Positions 35,629 through 44,888 of a DNA stretch of 64,000 bases are shown in pieces (position 1 is the first letter of the stretch; the number at the start of each line of letters is the position of its first letter). Under the pieces are notes generated by a model. That model searched no databases. It had not been told where the DNA came from and saw nothing but the letters and a program-made list of their open reading frames with translations. The translations under genes and the position numbers were made by a program. Source of the stretch: Streptomyces griseorubiginosus (GTDB taxonomy: Bacteria; Actinomycetota; Actinomycetes; Streptomycetales; Streptomycetaceae); assembly GCF_001514195.1 (NCBI RefSeq), contig NZ_KQ948734.1, positions 774,462 to 838,461 on the forward strand, written 5' to 3'.

Positions 35629-36584
35629 GAGTCCTGCTGATCGGAGCCAACGGCTACCTCGGCCGCTTCGTCGCCGACCGTCTGCTCGCCGACCCCGCCG
35701 TCCAGCTCACCGCCCTCGGCCGGGGCGACGACGCCGACGTCCGCTTCGACCTCGCGTCCGGCAGCCCCGGCGCCCTCACCCGCTTCCTCGACGCGGTCCA
35801 CCCGGGCGTCGTCGTCAACTGCGCCGGCGCCACCCGCGGCGGTGCCCGCGAACTCACCCGCCACAACACGGTCGCCGTCGCCACCGTCTGCGAGGCCCTG
35901 CGCCGCAGCGGCTGCGGGGCCCGGCTGGTGCAGATCGGCTGCGGCGCGGAGTACGGCCCCAGCCAGCCCGGCTCCTCGACAGCCGAGGACGCCGTCCCGC
36001 GCCCCGGCGGCCCGTACGGCGTCAGCAAGCTCGCCGCCACCGAACTGGTCCTGGGCTCCGGCCTGGACGCGGTCGTCCTGCGCGTCTTCTCCCCGGCCGG
36101 CCCCGGCACCCCCGCCGGCTCCCCGCTCGGCCGGCTCGCCGAGGCCATGCGCCGGGCCATGCAGTCCGGCGACGGCGAGCTGAAGCTCGGCGGCCTCGGT
36201 GCCCAGCGTGACTTCGTCGACGTCCGCGACGTGGCCCGCGCCGTCCACGCCGCCTCGCTCTCCGCCGCACAGGGCGTCATCAACATCGGCTCGGGCCGCG
36301 CGGTCCGCCTCCGGGACGCCGCCGCGGTGCTCGCCCGGGTCGCCGGATACGGCGGCGCCCTCCACGAACTCGACGGTCCTCCCGGCCCGTTGAGGGCATC
36401 CATCGGCCACCCCCGCTCCGAGTCCGACCACGCGGCCCCGGTCGCGTACCCGTACCCGGACGGCTGCGGCAGCTGGCAGCAGGCCGATGTGCGCACCGCA
36501 CGCGACCGGCTCGGCTGGCGCCCCCGGATCAACCTCGAAGAGTCCCTCGCCGACATCTGGATGGAGGCGGCATGCCGCATCTGA
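35625..36584 (+). CDS. NAD(P)-dependent epimerase/dehydratase (extended SDR)
   Basis: This 319-residue Rossmann enzyme starts with the dinucleotide motif LLIGANGYLGRFVA (GxxGxxG). It has VVVNCAGATRGG in the place of the NxAG motif, a catalytic YGVSK (Tyr-x3-Lys), RVFSPAGPG and a sugar-nucleotide end with RDFVDVRDVARAVHAAS and NIGSGRAVRLRD. These are the hallmarks of nucleotide-sugar epimerases/dehydratases. It probably supplies an activated sugar, for example a UDP-GalNAc-type donor, to the upstream glycosyltransferase; that assignment is inference. It overlaps the next gene by 13 bases. Confidence 0.9.
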   Translation: MRVLLIGANGYLGRFVADRLLADPAVQLTALGRGDDADVRFDLASGSPGALTRFLDAVHPGVVVNCAGATRGGARELTRHNTVAVATVCEALRRSGCGARLVQIGCGAEYGPSQPGSSTAEDAVPRPGGPYGVSKLAATELVLGSGLDAVVLRVFSPAGPGTPAGSPLGRLAEAMRRAMQSGDGELKLGGLGAQRDFVDVRDVARAVHAASLSAAQGVINIGSGRAVRLRDAAAVLARVAGYGGALHELDGPPGPLRASIGHPRSESDHAAPVAYPYPDGCGSWQQADVRTARDRLGWRPRINLEESLADIWMEAACRI

Positions 36585-37321
36585 CCAGCACGAAGAGCAG
36601 TACGCCGAGCACCGAACTCCATACCGGCCTCGGTGTCCCCGGGTTCGCCCACCCCCTGGTCGCTCCCGCCGAATGGGCCGAACTCACCCGCCCGGGCACC
36701 CCGCTGCACTGGACCGTTCTCAACATCGCCGACGGTCCCGGCGCCCGACCCGACCCGCACTGCCTCGAAGCGGCGGGCCGGCTGCGCAACGCGGGCGTCC
36801 GCGTCCTCGGCCATCTCGACACCACGTACGGGGCCCGGACCTTCGGCGAGCTGATCTCCGAAGGGCAGCGTTACCTCGACTGGTACCAGGTCGACGGCTT
36901 CCTCCTGGACCGCTGCCCGACCGGCCGGGCGGCGCTCCCGGAGATCCGACGTGCCGTCACCACGCTCCGGGCGCTCCGTGACGACGCTCACATCGTCTTC
37001 GGGCACGGCACCCACCCCTATCCCGGGTACGCCGAGAACGCCGACCAGTTGATCACCTTCTCCGGCCCCTGGAGCGACTACCGCTGGTCGCAGGTGGCCG
37101 AGTGGACCGCCGACTACCCGCCCGAGACCTTCTGCCACCTGGTCCACGGACTGCCGGGGCCGCATCTCGAGGAGGCCCTGCGGATCGCCCGCTGGCAGGG
37201 AGCGTCCACCATCTGGTTCACCGACCGCACGGACCGCGGCGGTCGCGTCGACCCCTGGGAGACCATGCCCGGCTACTGGGACGAAATCGTCTCGCGGATC
37301 GGAACGGGTGTCTCGGAATGA
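36572..37321 (+). CDS. Spherulin-4-like glycosidase-fold protein
   Basis: This 249-residue protein resembles the spherulation-specific family 4 (Sph3/GH135 clan): GLGVPGFAHPLVAPAEW, HWTVLNIADGPGARPD, GVRVLGHLDTTYG, WYQVDGFLLDRCP. Asp and Glu residues at strand ends (HLDTTYG, DGFLLDR, PETFCHLVHG) are candidate catalytic acids. Relatives such as fungal Sph3 and the hydrolase part of PelA cut alpha-1,4-linked galactosaminyl polymers. There is no signal peptide, so a cytoplasmic or non-classical location must be explained. It overlaps the epimerase gene by 13 bases and closes the polysaccharide cluster. Confidence 0.85.
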   Translation: MPHLTSTKSSTPSTELHTGLGVPGFAHPLVAPAEWAELTRPGTPLHWTVLNIADGPGARPDPHCLEAAGRLRNAGVRVLGHLDTTYGARTFGELISEGQRYLDWYQVDGFLLDRCPTGRAALPEIRRAVTTLRALRDDAHIVFGHGTHPYPGYAENADQLITFSGPWSDYRWSQVAEWTADYPPETFCHLVHGLPGPHLEEALRIARWQGASTIWFTDRTDRGGRVDPWETMPGYWDEIVSRIGTGVSE

Positions 37322-37384
37322 AGAAGCCCATGGCAGTGTTACGGGGAGAACAACTGTAGTGATTGACCGACCAACGGAGTCCCC

Positions 37385-38563
37385 GTGTCGCTGCCACCCC
37401 TGGTCGAGCCGGCTGCCGAGCTCACCGTAGACGAGGTCCGCAGGTACTCCCGCCACCTGATCATCCCCGACGTAGGGATGGACGGGCAGAAGCGGCTGAA
37501 GAACGCCAAGGTGCTCTGTGTGGGCGCCGGCGGCCTGGGCTCGCCGGCGCTGATGTACCTGGCCGCGGCGGGCGTCGGCACGCTCGGCATCGTGGAGTTC
37601 GACGAGGTCGACGAGTCGAACCTCCAGCGGCAGATCATCCACAGCCAGGCCGACATCGGTCGTTCCAAGGCCGAGTCCGCCCGTGACTCCGTCCTCGGCA
37701 TCAACCCGTACGTGAACGTGGTCCTTCACGAGGAGCGGCTCGAGGCCGACAACGTGATGGACATCTTCAGCCAGTACGACCTGATCGTCGACGGCACCGA
37801 CAACTTCGCGACCCGCTACCTGGTCAACGACGCGTGCGTGCTGCTCAACAAGCCCTACGTGTGGGGCTCGATCTACCGCTTCGACGGCCAGGCCTCGGTG
37901 TTCTGGTCCGAGCACGGCCCCTGCTACCGCTGCCTCTACCCGGAGCCCCCGCCCCCCGGTATGGTCCCCTCCTGCGCCGAGGGCGGCGTGCTGGGCGTGC
38001 TGTGCGCGTCCATCGGCTCCATCCAGGTCACCGAGGCCATCAAGGTCCTCACCGGCACCGGTGAACCCCTCGTGGGCCGCCTGATGATCTACGACGCCCT
38101 GGAGATGCAGTACCGCCAGGTCAAGGTCCGCAAGGACCCGAACTGCGCGGTCTGCGGCGAGAACCCGACCGTCACCGAGCTCATCGACTACGAGGCCTTC
38201 TGCGGCGTCGTCTCCGAGGAGGCCCAGGAGGCGGCCGCCGGCTCGACGATCACTCCCAAGCAGCTCAAGGAGTGGATCGACGACGGCGAGAACATCGAGA
38301 TCATCGACGTCCGCGAGATCAACGAGTACGAGATCGTCTCCATCCCGGGCGCCAAGCTGATCCCGAAGAACGAGTTCCTCATGGGCACCGCCCTCGAGAG
38401 CCTTCCGCAGGACAAGAAGATCGTCCTGCACTGCAAGACGGGTGTCCGCAGTGCGGAAGTCCTCGCGGTCCTGAAGTCCGCGGGCTTCTCCGACGCGGTC
38501 CACGTCGGCGGTGGCGTGATCGGCTGGGTCAACCAGATCGAGCCGGACAAGCCGGTCTACTAG
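37385..38563 (+). CDS. moeZ: MoeZ/MoeB-like adenylyltransferase-sulfurtransferase
   Basis: This 392-residue cytoplasmic enzyme has an E1-like ThiF/MoeB domain (GAGGLGSP at about 48-55; zinc-binding CYRC near 180 and CAVC near 254) and a C-terminal rhodanese domain from about 285 with the active Cys in CKTGVRSA (about 349). It adenylates and thiocarboxylates small ubiquitin-like sulfur carriers such as MoaD and CysO. In Streptomyces it also supports thio-natural products. The GTG start follows GGAG by about 5 bases. It ends at a hairpin before a convergent gene. All catalytic elements appear intact. Confidence 0.97.
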   Translation: MSLPPLVEPAAELTVDEVRRYSRHLIIPDVGMDGQKRLKNAKVLCVGAGGLGSPALMYLAAAGVGTLGIVEFDEVDESNLQRQIIHSQADIGRSKAESARDSVLGINPYVNVVLHEERLEADNVMDIFSQYDLIVDGTDNFATRYLVNDACVLLNKPYVWGSIYRFDGQASVFWSEHGPCYRCLYPEPPPPGMVPSCAEGGVLGVLCASIGSIQVTEAIKVLTGTGEPLVGRLMIYDALEMQYRQVKVRKDPNCAVCGENPTVTELIDYEAFCGVVSEEAQEAAAGSTITPKQLKEWIDDGENIEIIDVREINEYEIVSIPGAKLIPKNEFLMGTALESLPQDKKIVLHCKTGVRSAEVLAVLKSAGFSDAVHVGGGVIGWVNQIEPDKPVY

Positions 38564-38597
38564 GCCCAGGCCTGCACCCAGGCCCACGCCTTCCGGG

Positions 38598-38630
38598 AAG
38601 GGGCTCGGCACCACGTGTGCCGGGCCCCTT
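38598..38630 (+). terminator. Terminator between moeZ and the convergent peptidase
   Basis: Inverted repeat of about 14 bp (38598-38611 with 38617-38630, loop CACGT) with one T-G wobble, 35 bases after the moeZ stop. Confidence 0.7.
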
Positions 38631-38634
38631 TCCG

Positions 38635-40194
38635 TCACCGGCCCTGGGCGCAGACCTTGCCGTCCTTCGGCACCGTGCCCTTGAGCAGGTACGCGTTCAC
38701 CGTGGAGTCCACGCAGTCGCTCCCGTTTCCGTACGCCGTGTGCCCCTGGCCCTCCCAGGTGAGCTCCACCCCGACCCCCTTGCCGAGCTCGTCCGCCATC
38801 TTGCGGGCGCCCTCGTACGGCGTCGCCGGATCGCCCGTGTTGCCGACCACCAGCACCGGCGCCGCACCCGGCGCGCTCACCTCCGGTGTCGCGAACTGCC
38901 CGGCCACCGGCCAGTCGTGGCACCAGCCGGCCGCGTCCCAGCCGAGGAAGGGGCCGAACACCGGCGAGATCCTCTCGAACTCCGGCAGCAGTCCCTTCGC
39001 CTGCGCGAGCGTGGGCCGCTGCCTGTCGTCCAAGCACGATATGACCCGTTGGGACTGCGGAAGCAGGCCGTAGTGCCCTGACGGATCCCGCTCGTTGTAG
39101 CCGTCGGCGAGCGCCAGCAGTTCGGAGCCGTCGCCCTGTTCCGCCGTCCGGAGAGCGCTGGTCAGTGAGGGCCAGCTGTCCTGGCGGTACAGCGGATAGA
39201 CGATCCCGGTGAACGCGAGCACCTGGGTCAGCTTCCGCCCCGAGAAGGTGGGCAGCGGTTTCGCGTCGATCCGCTCCAGCAGGTCCGCGATCCTCCGGGT
39301 GCCCCGCGCGGGATCCTGCCCGGTGGACTTCAGGTAGTTGTCGAGCGCGCGCTGGAAACCCCGGGCCTGGTTCTTCCGGTGGCCCACCGCGTCGGCGCTC
39401 GGGTCGACGGCCGCGTCGAGCACCAGCCGCCCCACCCTGTGCGGGAACAGGTGGGCGTAGACACCGCCGAGCTGGGTGCCGTACGAGATGCCGAAGTAGT
39501 ACAGCCTGTCGTCGCCCAGGACCTGCCGCATCAGGTCCATGTCGCGCGCGGTGTCCGTGGTCGAGACGTGGGCCAGCAGCTTGCCCGCGTCCTTCTCGCA
39601 GCCCCGCGCGAAGTCGGTGGCGTCCTGGAGGTAGGCCCGTTCCTCGGCCGGGGTGTCCGGGGTGGCGTCCACGGACTCGGCGGCCTGGACCTCCTTGTCG
39701 CCGCGGCAGCGGACTCCCTCGCTGGCGCCGACCCCGCGCGGGTCCCAGCTCACCAGGTCGTACCGCTCGCGCAGGAGGGAGGCGGTGGCGGCGTAGGCGG
39801 GCAGCGTGCCCACGCCGGTGAGGCCGGGGCCGCCGAAGTCGAAGAGGAGCGAGCCGATGCGGTCGCCGCCGCGGGCCTTGGTGCGGATCAGCGCGAGGTC
39901 GATCGTCTCGCCGTCCGGCTTCGACCAGTCCAGGGGCGTCTTCAGCGTCGCGCACCGCCAGTCGTTGCCGGGCGGCGAGAAGTCCCCGGTGGCCTTGCAG
40001 CGCCGCCAGTCGAGCTGCTGCGAGGTCAGGGAGGCGGGCAGTGCCTTCGCGTCCCTCGTGGCGGGCCCCGCGCCACCGGATCGCTCGACCCCTTCCCCGC
40101 CGCCGGACGGGCCGCCGGACGAGCCACCGGAGCAGCCCGTCGCCAGCAGCGCGGCCGCGGCGGCCACCCCCGCCCACCGTGCGAAACGCCCCAT
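38635..40194 (-). CDS. Lipoprotein tripeptidyl aminopeptidase (S33-like, SlpD/SlpE type)
   Basis: This 519-residue exported alpha/beta-hydrolase has a lipoprotein signal with LLATGC (Cys21). The catalytic Ser sits in YFGISYGTQLGG, with DLVSWDPRGVGAS upstream. The C-terminal TAP-like domain carries VGNTGDPATPYEGA and GQGHTAYGN (Asp and His of the triad). It should remove N-terminal tripeptides at the cell surface. ATG at 40194 follows GGAGGGGG. It is a tandem paralogue of the next gene, resembling the slpD-slpE pair described in S. lividans; I cannot say which is which. Confidence 0.92.
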   Translation of the reverse strand: MGRFARWAGVAAAAALLATGCSGGSSGGPSGGGEGVERSGGAGPATRDAKALPASLTSQQLDWRRCKATGDFSPPGNDWRCATLKTPLDWSKPDGETIDLALIRTKARGGDRIGSLLFDFGGPGLTGVGTLPAYAATASLLRERYDLVSWDPRGVGASEGVRCRGDKEVQAAESVDATPDTPAEERAYLQDATDFARGCEKDAGKLLAHVSTTDTARDMDLMRQVLGDDRLYYFGISYGTQLGGVYAHLFPHRVGRLVLDAAVDPSADAVGHRKNQARGFQRALDNYLKSTGQDPARGTRRIADLLERIDAKPLPTFSGRKLTQVLAFTGIVYPLYRQDSWPSLTSALRTAEQGDGSELLALADGYNERDPSGHYGLLPQSQRVISCLDDRQRPTLAQAKGLLPEFERISPVFGPFLGWDAAGWCHDWPVAGQFATPEVSAPGAAPVLVVGNTGDPATPYEGARKMADELGKGVGVELTWEGQGHTAYGNGSDCVDSTVNAYLLKGTVPKDGKVCAQGR

Positions 40195-40340
40195 CACAGT
40201 CCCCCTCCCAAGCCGTCCGTGCCGATCCACGAACGTCGGTCCGGCCATGGTAGGCCGAGCACGTGGAGCCCGTCAGAGCCTGTGGATAACCCTGTGACCT
40301 GGGGATTCGTCGCCGAAATGAGCTACGGACAGGCCGAGAG

Positions 40341-41885
40341 CTAAGAACAGACGGTGCCTGCAGCCGGCACCCTTCCGTTCAGGAGATAGCCGTCCACCGC
40401 CTTCTGCACACAGCTGTTCTTGCTGCCGTAGGCCCCGTGCCCCTGGCCCTTGTACGTCAGCTCGACGCCCACGCCCGGGCCGAGCGCCTCCACCATCTTC
40501 CGGGCGCCCTCGTAGGGGGTGGCCGGATCGCCCGTGTTCCCCACCACGAGGATCGGGGCGGAGCCGGCGGCGCTCACGTCGGGATGGTCGGCGGCGCCCG
40601 GCACCGCCCAGTCGGTGCAGCTCACCATGGACCAGGCCAGGAAGTCCCCGAACAGCGGGGAGGCGGCGCGGAACGCGGGCAGTCTCCGTTCGACGTCGGC
40701 CGCGGTGTACCGGGGTTTGTCGTCGGCGCAGTTGATGGCGATGTTGGCCGCGGTGATGTTGCTGTACTCGCCGTTCTCGCTGCGCCCGTTCAGCGAGTCG
40801 GAGAGCAGCATCAGGACCCTGCCGTCTCCGTCGTACGCCTGTTGAAGGCCCTCGACGAGGTACTCCCAGAAGTCCTTCGAGTAGAGCGCCTGCGCGATGC
40901 CGTTGGTCGCGGCGGTCTGCGTCAGCAGCCGTTGGCCGATTCCCGGGATGGGCTTGCGGTCGAGGTCCGCGAGGAGCTTGGCGATACGGTCCTTGACGTC
41001 CTGGGCGGTGTCGCCGACCGGGCAGTCCTCGGTCTTGGAGGTGCAGTCCTCGGCGAAGTTGTCCAGCGCGAGCTGGAAGCCCTCGGCCTGCCCGAGCGAA
41101 CCCTGCTCGCTGTTCTGCGTCGGGTCGACGACCGCGTCGAAGACGGCCCGCCCCACGTGCTCGGGGAACAGGTGGGCGTAGACGCCGCCGAGTTCGGTGC
41201 CGTACGAGATGCCGAAGTAGTACAGCTTGTCGTCGCCGAGGACCTGGCGCATCAGGTCCATGTCGCGGGCCGCGTCGGTGGTGCGCACGTGCGGCAGCAT
41301 CTTCTTGGAGTTGTCCTCGCAGGCCGCGTTGAACTCCTTGGTGTTGTTCAGCAGCGCGGTGCGCTCGGCCGAGTCGTCCGGCGTCCAGTCCTGCTCGAAG
41401 TAGTAGTCGAGCTGGGGGTCGTTCAGGCACTCCACGGGGGCACTGCGGCCGACGCCGCGGGGGTCGAAGCTCACCAGGTCGTAGCGGGTGCGCAGCTTGG
41501 CGTATTCCGTGCCGAAGGCGGGCAGGGTGGTGACGCCGGAGCCGCCGGGGCCGCCGAAGTTGAAGACGAGCGAGCCGATGCGCCTGTCCTTCGGCCCACT
41601 GGTCTTGGCCCGGATCAGCGCGAGGTCGATCGTGTCGCCCTTGGGCTTCGCCCAGTCGCGGGGGGCCTTGAGGGTGGCGCACTGCCATTCGGCGCCGCCC
41701 GGCAGCGGAGAGGGGGCCTCACCACCGCCCTCGGCCCGGGACGGGGCCTGGCAGTCCTTCCAGCTCAGCTTCTGGGCCGGCAGGTCCTCGTCGTGCGAGT
41801 CGCCGCCGCAGCCCGCCAGCGTGCAGGACAGCAGCAGGGCGGTGGCGGTCAGGGCGGCGACACGCGGGCGAGGGGGGTTCGGCAT
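40341..41885 (-). CDS. Lipoprotein tripeptidyl aminopeptidase, second paralogue
   Basis: This 514-residue paralogue of the neighbouring peptidase has lipobox LAGC (Cys26), a nucleophile in YYFGISYGTELGG, DLVSFDPRGVGRS, and a C-terminal VGNTGDPATPYEGARK plus GQGHGAYG. Extra Cys residues (ECLNDPQLDYYFEQD region, TSKTEDCP, QKAVDGY region) may form disulfides. The paralogues share the central domain almost motif for motif but differ in N-terminal length and in the insert after the nucleophile. Both are minus-strand with 146 bases between them, so they may be independently transcribed. Likely role: extracellular peptide processing, possibly supplying the peptide ABC importer. Confidence 0.92.
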   Translation of the reverse strand: MPNPPRPRVAALTATALLLSCTLAGCGGDSHDEDLPAQKLSWKDCQAPSRAEGGGEAPSPLPGGAEWQCATLKAPRDWAKPKGDTIDLALIRAKTSGPKDRRIGSLVFNFGGPGGSGVTTLPAFGTEYAKLRTRYDLVSFDPRGVGRSAPVECLNDPQLDYYFEQDWTPDDSAERTALLNNTKEFNAACEDNSKKMLPHVRTTDAARDMDLMRQVLGDDKLYYFGISYGTELGGVYAHLFPEHVGRAVFDAVVDPTQNSEQGSLGQAEGFQLALDNFAEDCTSKTEDCPVGDTAQDVKDRIAKLLADLDRKPIPGIGQRLLTQTAATNGIAQALYSKDFWEYLVEGLQQAYDGDGRVLMLLSDSLNGRSENGEYSNITAANIAINCADDKPRYTAADVERRLPAFRAASPLFGDFLAWSMVSCTDWAVPGAADHPDVSAAGSAPILVVGNTGDPATPYEGARKMVEALGPGVGVELTYKGQGHGAYGSKNSCVQKAVDGYLLNGRVPAAGTVCS

Positions 41886-41954
41886 GACCCCATCCTGCGC
41901 TCGCGCGCGCGGGTGCGCTCGGGGCAGGCGCCGGAAGGGGTACGTCCTACCGCC

Positions 41955-44702
41955 TCACAGGGCGCCCTTGCGGGACAGGTGGTTGAAGGCCAGCCAGCCC
42001 GGCAGCACCGGCAGCCAGAGCGTCAGCAGACGGAACAGCAGGACGGCGGGCGCGGCGACCTCCTTGGGCAGCCCCACGGCGATCAGACCGACCGTCAGGG
42101 TCGCCTCGACGGCGCCCACACCGCCCGGCGTCGGGGCGGCCGAGCCGAGCGCGTTGCCGGCGAGGAAGACGACCGCGACGCTGGCGATGCTCAGCGAGGT
42201 GCCCTCCTGGCCGAAGGCGCGGATCGAGGCGTCCAGGCACATCACGAAGCAGGCCGTCAGCAGCAGCATGCCGCCGATGCCGGTGACCAGCTTCTGCGGT
42301 CGCTGGAGCACGTCCAGCATGCGCGGCACGACACCCGCGAACAGCGACCTCACGCGCGTGACGACGAACTTCCTGAGGAACGGCACCGAGGTGACCACGA
42401 GCACCAGCACCGCGACGGTCAGGAGACCCGCGATGACCGTCCGGGACGGCGACAGCGACGGCGTCTTCTCGGTGCCGGTCAGATAGCCGAAGGACAGCAG
42501 CATCAGGATGTGGCAGCCGAGCCCGAAGAGCTGCGAGGCGCCGACGCTCGCGACCGCGAGCCCGGGCCGTACGCCCTGGCGTTGCAGGAAGCGCGTGTTG
42601 AGCGCGACACCGCCCACCGCGGCCGGTGCGACGATCTTCACGAACGACCCGGCGACCTGGGCAGCGACCGTCCGCAGGAAGCCCACGCGTTCGGGCACGA
42701 ACCCCAGCAGGGCCATGGCCGCGGCGAAGTAGCTGCACGCCGAGAACAGCACGGCCGCGGCGACCCAGCCCCACTCGGCGTTCTCGATGAGCGGCCCGAA
42801 CTCGATGTGGGTGAGCTGCGTCAGCAGGAAGTACGCGCCGATGGCGCCCGCGAAGACGCTGATGAGGGTGCGCGGCTTGACCCGTTCCAGCCGGGCCGGC
42901 TCCACCGGTGCCTGCGGCCTGATGAGCAGGACCTGGTTGCGGATCTGGCTCAGCAGATCCTCCTCGCGGGCCTCCTCCAGGGCCTCGTCGATGGCCCGCT
43001 TCTCGGCCCGCGCCTCCGCGCGTTCGGCCTTCTTGTCGGGCTTGTCGAGTACGGGCCCGGCGTCCTGCGCCGCCTCGTCCAGCCGGGCCTGCTTGGCCAG
43101 CCGGGAGGCCTCCAGGACCGCCTCGCGCTCGCGCTGGGCGCGCTCCCGGGCGAGTCTGCGCAGCGTCGCGCGCGTGGAGCGCGTCAGCGCGATGGGCTGG
43201 AGCATCGGCAGGCAGTCGGCGACGGCGTCGGGGCCGAGGATCTCGACTCCGGAGGCGACCGCGCGTTCCGCGCCGGCGAGCAGCCCCAGGGTCGTCACCA
43301 ACTGGGCGACGTCCATGCGCAGCAGCAGGGTGCTGGCCGCGATCTCGCCGCCGCGCAGATCGGTGAGGATCACCGAGCCGGAACGATCCACCAAGATCGC
43401 GTCTCCGGCGAGCCTGCGGTGCGCGATGCGCCGTGACTGCAACGCCTGCACCTGGCGCCAGGTGTTGCGCAGCAGTTCGTCGGTGATCTCGTCCTCGGAC
43501 AGCGATTCGAGCGTGCGGCCGCCGGTGTGCTCGTAGACGAGCATCACGGCGTCGGGGCCGAGTTCGGAGGTGGCGATCAGCTTGGGCGCGTTGGCGCCGG
43601 CCGCGATGGCGGCGTACGCGAGCAGGGCCTCCTGCTCCAGTGCCTGGCGCAGCGACTGGAGGCTGCTGCGGGTGGCGAAGCCGCGCAGCGTGAGATTGCG
43701 CCACACCCGGTAGAAGAAGCCCTGTGCCTGCTGCTCGCGGTCGACCACGGTGACGTCCAGGGGCGGCCCGTCCTCCAGGGTGACGAAGTAGCGCCGGCCG
43801 CGGTCGCCGTTCTCCGCGGTCTCCGGGGTCTCCTCGCGGGCCGCGCCGGCCGGGTGGAAGCCGACGGTCCGCAGGCCCGCCATCAGCGTCTGTCCGGTCG
43901 GCCGGACATTGGGCGAGCCGACCGCGTACAGCGTGCCGTAGGCGACCGTCCAGCCGATCAGCACGGTCAGGATGATCGAGAAGGGGGTGGTGTAGCCGGT
44001 GACGAGCATGGAGAACGCGTCGAGCGTCAGCACCATCCACAGCACCGCCCGCCAGCGCGGCCTGCGGGACATGCCGACGGCCGTCATATAGGCGATGACG
44101 GGCGCCAGATAGCCGTGCACGGGGTCGGTGAGGGCGTGGATGTCGCCGGGGGAGGGCTGGGTGAGCGCTTCCTGGATGGAGTCCGGGGCGGCCTTGGCGA
44201 CCCACAGGTCGGTGGCGAGCGTCACACCGTGGGCGAGGACCGCGGCGAGCACACCGTCGGCGATCCGCAGCCCGTCGCGTTTGATCAGCCGTTCGATCGC
44301 GAACGCGACCGGGACCAGGAGGATCGCGATGCTGGAGGCGAGTCCGGCGATCTTGATGAGCAGGTCGGGCGCCTGTCCGGTGCCCTTGTTGATGTCCTGT
44401 TCTAGGCCCGAGGTGGTGCCGTGCGCGAACGCGGCGATCGCGAGCAGGACCACGACGGCCAGCACGCCGACCAGCAGTCGCATGAGGTCGGAGGGCCGGT
44501 GCACGCGCGCGGGGAGCAGGGGCTCGTCGCCCTCGACCTCTTCGGCGTGTGTCTCCTCGGCCTCTTCGGAGTGCGTCTCCTCGGCTGCGACGTCGGCGTC
44601 CGTGCCGGGAGCCCGGCCGTCGTCTCCCTCGGCGGCGTCAGGGCGCGACGAGGCGGCAGAGGTGCTCTCGGCGTCCTCCGGGTGCACACCCTGTGGCTTC
44701 AT
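41955..44702 (-). CDS. Flippase-like (UPF0104) protein fused to a kinase-like domain
   Basis: This 915-residue membrane protein has an acidic N-terminus, about six membrane helices (residues about 75-270), a cytoplasmic protein-kinase-like region (about 310-500), a charged coiled segment (about 510-600; RAQREREAVLEASRLAK), and a C-terminal MprF/UPF0104 flippase-like domain with about eight helices (PAAVGGVALNTRFLQ, GSAAPTPGGVGAVEATL). The kinase-like part keeps HRRLAGDAILVD and ILTDLRGGE but lacks the canonical HRD and DFG, so it may be a pseudokinase. ATG 44702 and GTG 44726 are alternative starts. Likely role in lipid or glycolipid translocation; substrate unknown. Confidence 0.88.
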   Translation of the reverse strand: MKPQGVHPEDAESTSAASSRPDAAEGDDGRAPGTDADVAAEETHSEEAEETHAEEVEGDEPLLPARVHRPSDLMRLLVGVLAVVVLLAIAAFAHGTTSGLEQDINKGTGQAPDLLIKIAGLASSIAILLVPVAFAIERLIKRDGLRIADGVLAAVLAHGVTLATDLWVAKAAPDSIQEALTQPSPGDIHALTDPVHGYLAPVIAYMTAVGMSRRPRWRAVLWMVLTLDAFSMLVTGYTTPFSIILTVLIGWTVAYGTLYAVGSPNVRPTGQTLMAGLRTVGFHPAGAAREETPETAENGDRGRRYFVTLEDGPPLDVTVVDREQQAQGFFYRVWRNLTLRGFATRSSLQSLRQALEQEALLAYAAIAAGANAPKLIATSELGPDAVMLVYEHTGGRTLESLSEDEITDELLRNTWRQVQALQSRRIAHRRLAGDAILVDRSGSVILTDLRGGEIAASTLLLRMDVAQLVTTLGLLAGAERAVASGVEILGPDAVADCLPMLQPIALTRSTRATLRRLARERAQREREAVLEASRLAKQARLDEAAQDAGPVLDKPDKKAERAEARAEKRAIDEALEEAREEDLLSQIRNQVLLIRPQAPVEPARLERVKPRTLISVFAGAIGAYFLLTQLTHIEFGPLIENAEWGWVAAAVLFSACSYFAAAMALLGFVPERVGFLRTVAAQVAGSFVKIVAPAAVGGVALNTRFLQRQGVRPGLAVASVGASQLFGLGCHILMLLSFGYLTGTEKTPSLSPSRTVIAGLLTVAVLVLVVTSVPFLRKFVVTRVRSLFAGVVPRMLDVLQRPQKLVTGIGGMLLLTACFVMCLDASIRAFGQEGTSLSIASVAVVFLAGNALGSAAPTPGGVGAVEATLTVGLIAVGLPKEVAAPAVLLFRLLTLWLPVLPGWLAFNHLSRKGAL

Positions 44703-44888
44703 CGTCTCTTCTTGATCTCGTATCACCAGTCACCGCCCGCACGATGGTGGCATGCCCCACCGACACACGGGGGTGTCAGGGTGCACATGCGGGGGCGCAC
44801 AGTCTGCCCGAAGCGCCCTTTCCGGGCGAGGGATACGCACCGTCGCGAGCCCGTCACATTGTCGGTGGGGTGGGGCAGGATGGGGCGG

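Noticed and set aside
35654..40177. A 1507-codon open frame on the minus strand
   Set aside because: It runs antisense to the epimerase, spherulin-like, MoeZ and peptidase genes and has no protein-like order; high-GC third-position bias creates such shadows.
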